Below are positions 5,589-7,297 of a DNA stretch of 7,297 nucleotides, piece after piece. A model generated the notes under the pieces. That model was not told the DNA's origin. It did not search any database and was given only the letters and a program-made list of their open reading frames with translations. Location: assembly GCA_964621645.1 (NCBI GenBank), contig CAZUMH010000131.1, forward strand, positions 1-7,297. The letters run 5' to 3'. The DNA is from CAZUMH01 sp964621645. GTDB taxonomy: Bacteria > Zhuqueibacterota > QNDG01 > JAGLOF01. Position numbers and translations under genes: made by a program. Numbering within the stretch: position 1 is the stretch's first letter; every line of letters starts with the position of its first letter.

Positions 5589-7244
5589 ATGAAAAATTTA
5601 TTAGAAAAAAACACCCGATGCCTTATCATACAATCGGAGTTTTCCAAATTCAGTTATTGGAATTACGGTGATGTATGTAAGATGGTTGGCGCAAAATATC
5701 CTTCAGCGCCTTTAGGTTTGTTGACGGTTGCAGCACTGCTTCCTCAGCAATGGTTGTTTAAACTGGTCGACGCGAATATTGAAGAAATTCTTGATGAGCA
5801 TTTTGAATGGGCGGAGATTGTATGTATCGGTGGAATGCTGCCCCAGCAATCAAGCATGATTTCGCTGATTAACAGAGCGCATCAGTTAAAGCGGCCGGTC
5901 ATCGTCGGTGGTCCTGATCCGACCTCACAGCCGGATTTGTATCGGATTGCTGATTATCTGGTTCTGGGCGAGGGAGAAGTTACCATCCCGCTGCTTATAG
6001 CAGATCTGGAAAAAGGCTGCCCCGGAGGTGAATATACGTCGTTGGAAAAGGCTGATATGGCCAAAGCCGTTGTTCCCCGGTTTGATTTGATCTCTTTCAA
6101 AAATTATATGCAGATAGGTATTCAGTATTCACGAGGCTGCCCCTTTCAATGCGAGTTTTGCAATATCGTGGAACTGTTCGGCAGAAAACCGCGCACCAAG
6201 ACACCTGAGCAAATTCTTCGGGAACTTCAGACTCTGTATGATTTGGGCTATCGGGGACATATTGATATTGTCGACGACAATTTTATCGGCAACAAGAGGA
6301 AGGTGAAAAGACTGCTGACCTCCCTCAGGGACTGGTCTAAGTCAACCAAATATCCGTTTTATTATTCAACAGAATGTTCAATTAACCTGGCAGATGACAC
6401 AGACCTGATGCGGATGATGCAGGATGTTGATTTTCGCTACGTCTTCATTGGTATTGAAACACCTGAAAAAAAAGCGCTGATAATGACGAATAAGACAACG
6501 AATGTAAACAGATCGGTGAGAGAAACGACCAACACGATATATTCATATGGAATGATTGTTACTGCAGGTTTCATCATCGGGTTTGATCATGAAAGTGATC
6601 AGATCGCTGGAAACATGATCAGCTGTATCCAGGATTCGGGAATTGCCATGGCAATGCTCGGTATGTTATACGCGTTGCCGAATACCAAATTATCGAGACG
6701 TTTGGAAAAGGAAGGGAGATTTTTTACACACAGCACTCAATTTGAGGCGAACCAGAGAGTGATTGATCAGACGACAAACGGTTTGAACTTTGTTACCGTC
6801 AGGCCACGGAAGGACATTTTACGTGATTTCCGCCGTGTTGAAAGGGCCATCTATAGTCCGGCAAATTATTTTGACAGAGTCACGACCAGCGCATTGAAGT
6901 TAAAGAGGAAGTCCAGGAATAAACCGGGATTTATCAAATGGTTAAAAACAGGATTCGCTTTTATAAAACTTAGCCGTCAGCTGATTGTGGACAAGTCGAC
7001 CGCAACACACTATCGCACCATGTTTTTAAAGGTTCTCTTCAAAAATCCCCGGGCACTCGAGGCTGCCGTCAGCCTTTCAGCGATGTATATTCATTTTCAT
7101 AAACAATCTCGATTTATTATTAAACATATCACAAAGGAGATTAATGAGGGCTTGATGGAAGAGTCTGTAATGTCTCTGCCAAACTATGGAACCAATCAAA
7201 CAGAGAAAGAACAAATATCTGAAATTGCGGGAAGTCTGGGGTGA
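5589..7244 (+). CDS. B12-binding-domain radical SAM protein, HpnP-like / DUF4070 subgroup
   Basis: The protein has 551 residues. Residues about 10-150 form a Rossmann-like cobalamin-binding domain (APLGLLTVAALLP 40-52, VIVGGPDPT 104-112, LGEGEVTIP 126-134); the classical DxHxxG lower-axial His motif is absent, as is common in this subgroup. Residues about 175-380 are the radical SAM barrel with the [4Fe-4S] motif C184-x3-C188-x2-C191 (RGCPFQCEFCN), then YRGHIDIVDDNFIGNKRK (221-238), INLADD (265-270) and FIGIETP (286-292). The C-terminal region (about 395-530) matches what I know as DUF4070. Hopanoid C-2 methylase HpnP has this architecture and similar motifs, so a cobalamin-dependent C-methylation of a lipid or other unactivated carbon is plausible, but the substrate is not shown. 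I use ATG 5589, with AAAAGGGA (5577-5584) four bases upstream; the frame extends to a TTG at 5547 that overlaps the previous gene and adds no domain content. No membrane segment is evident. Confidence 0.9.
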   Translation: MKNLLEKNTRCLIIQSEFSKFSYWNYGDVCKMVGAKYPSAPLGLLTVAALLPQQWLFKLVDANIEEILDEHFEWAEIVCIGGMLPQQSSMISLINRAHQLKRPVIVGGPDPTSQPDLYRIADYLVLGEGEVTIPLLIADLEKGCPGGEYTSLEKADMAKAVVPRFDLISFKNYMQIGIQYSRGCPFQCEFCNIVELFGRKPRTKTPEQILRELQTLYDLGYRGHIDIVDDNFIGNKRKVKRLLTSLRDWSKSTKYPFYYSTECSINLADDTDLMRMMQDVDFRYVFIGIETPEKKALIMTNKTTNVNRSVRETTNTIYSYGMIVTAGFIIGFDHESDQIAGNMISCIQDSGIAMAMLGMLYALPNTKLSRRLEKEGRFFTHSTQFEANQRVIDQTTNGLNFVTVRPRKDILRDFRRVERAIYSPANYFDRVTTSALKLKRKSRNKPGFIKWLKTGFAFIKLSRQLIVDKSTATHYRTMFLKVLFKNPRALEAAVSLSAMYIHFHKQSRFIIKHITKEINEGLMEESVMSLPNYGTNQTEKEQISEIAGSLG

Positions 7245-7287
7245 TTCGGTATGCTATTCGGAAGGTAAAGGTACGGGAGAAGTATTT

Positions 7288-7297
7288 GTGAAAATAG
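7288..7297 (+). CDS. Probable start of the next gene (GTG), cut by the window end
   Basis: GTG at 7288 reads Met-Lys-Ile and continues off the end. GGGAGA (7275-7280) lies seven bases upstream, a good ribosome site, and the spacing from the radical SAM stop is 43 bp, consistent with the same operon. Nothing can be said about the product. The ATG at 7251 gives only five codons and is not a competitor. Confidence 0.4.

Overview
The window holds five or six protein genes, all on the + strand, at moderate GC. The sequence suggests a Gram-negative, probably anaerobic bacterium of the Desulfobacterota/Deltaproteobacteria type. The evidence is family-level resemblance: a two-domain GT4 glycosyltransferase beside a GH100-like hydrolase, a NarL/FixJ regulator, a cobalamin-type radical SAM enzyme of the HpnP-like subgroup, and a trace of a lysine-rich 'MGDKG' microprotein. 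The taxonomic guess is soft. No rRNA, tRNA, CRISPR array, transposase or prophage gene was seen.

Layout. (1) Positions 1-3263 are a carbohydrate operon. It begins with the 3' part of a GH100-like or amylo-1,6-glucosidase-like (alpha/alpha)6 hydrolase, whose reading frame is open from base 1. That gene overlaps by 4 bp (ATGA) a 760-residue protein fusing a GT4 glycosyltransferase to an all-helical glycosidase-like domain. The pair looks like a unit for making and trimming or recycling a storage or compatible-solute glycan. (2) Positions 3264-3674 are non-coding. (3) Positions 3675-4862 are a signalling block: a complete NarL-type response regulator, then after a 141-bp gap with a plausible promoter, a standalone receiver-like protein that has lost its phospho-acceptor and acidic pocket. 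No histidine kinase lies in the window. (4) Positions 4863-5188 hold no substantial gene, only a 20-codon lysine/arginine-rich ORF that may be a truncated microprotein. (5) Positions 5189-7244 are an unrecognised 123-residue protein followed 28 bp later by a B12-binding radical SAM protein. A further gene probably starts with GTG at 7288 and runs off the end.

How the parts relate. The sugar operon and the radical SAM block are separated by the two regulators, and nothing in the sequence ties the regulators firmly to either side. The points most worth attention are the pseudo-receiver next to a true regulator, the unknown protein paired with the HpnP-like radical SAM enzyme, and the glycosyltransferase fused to a glycosidase-like domain.
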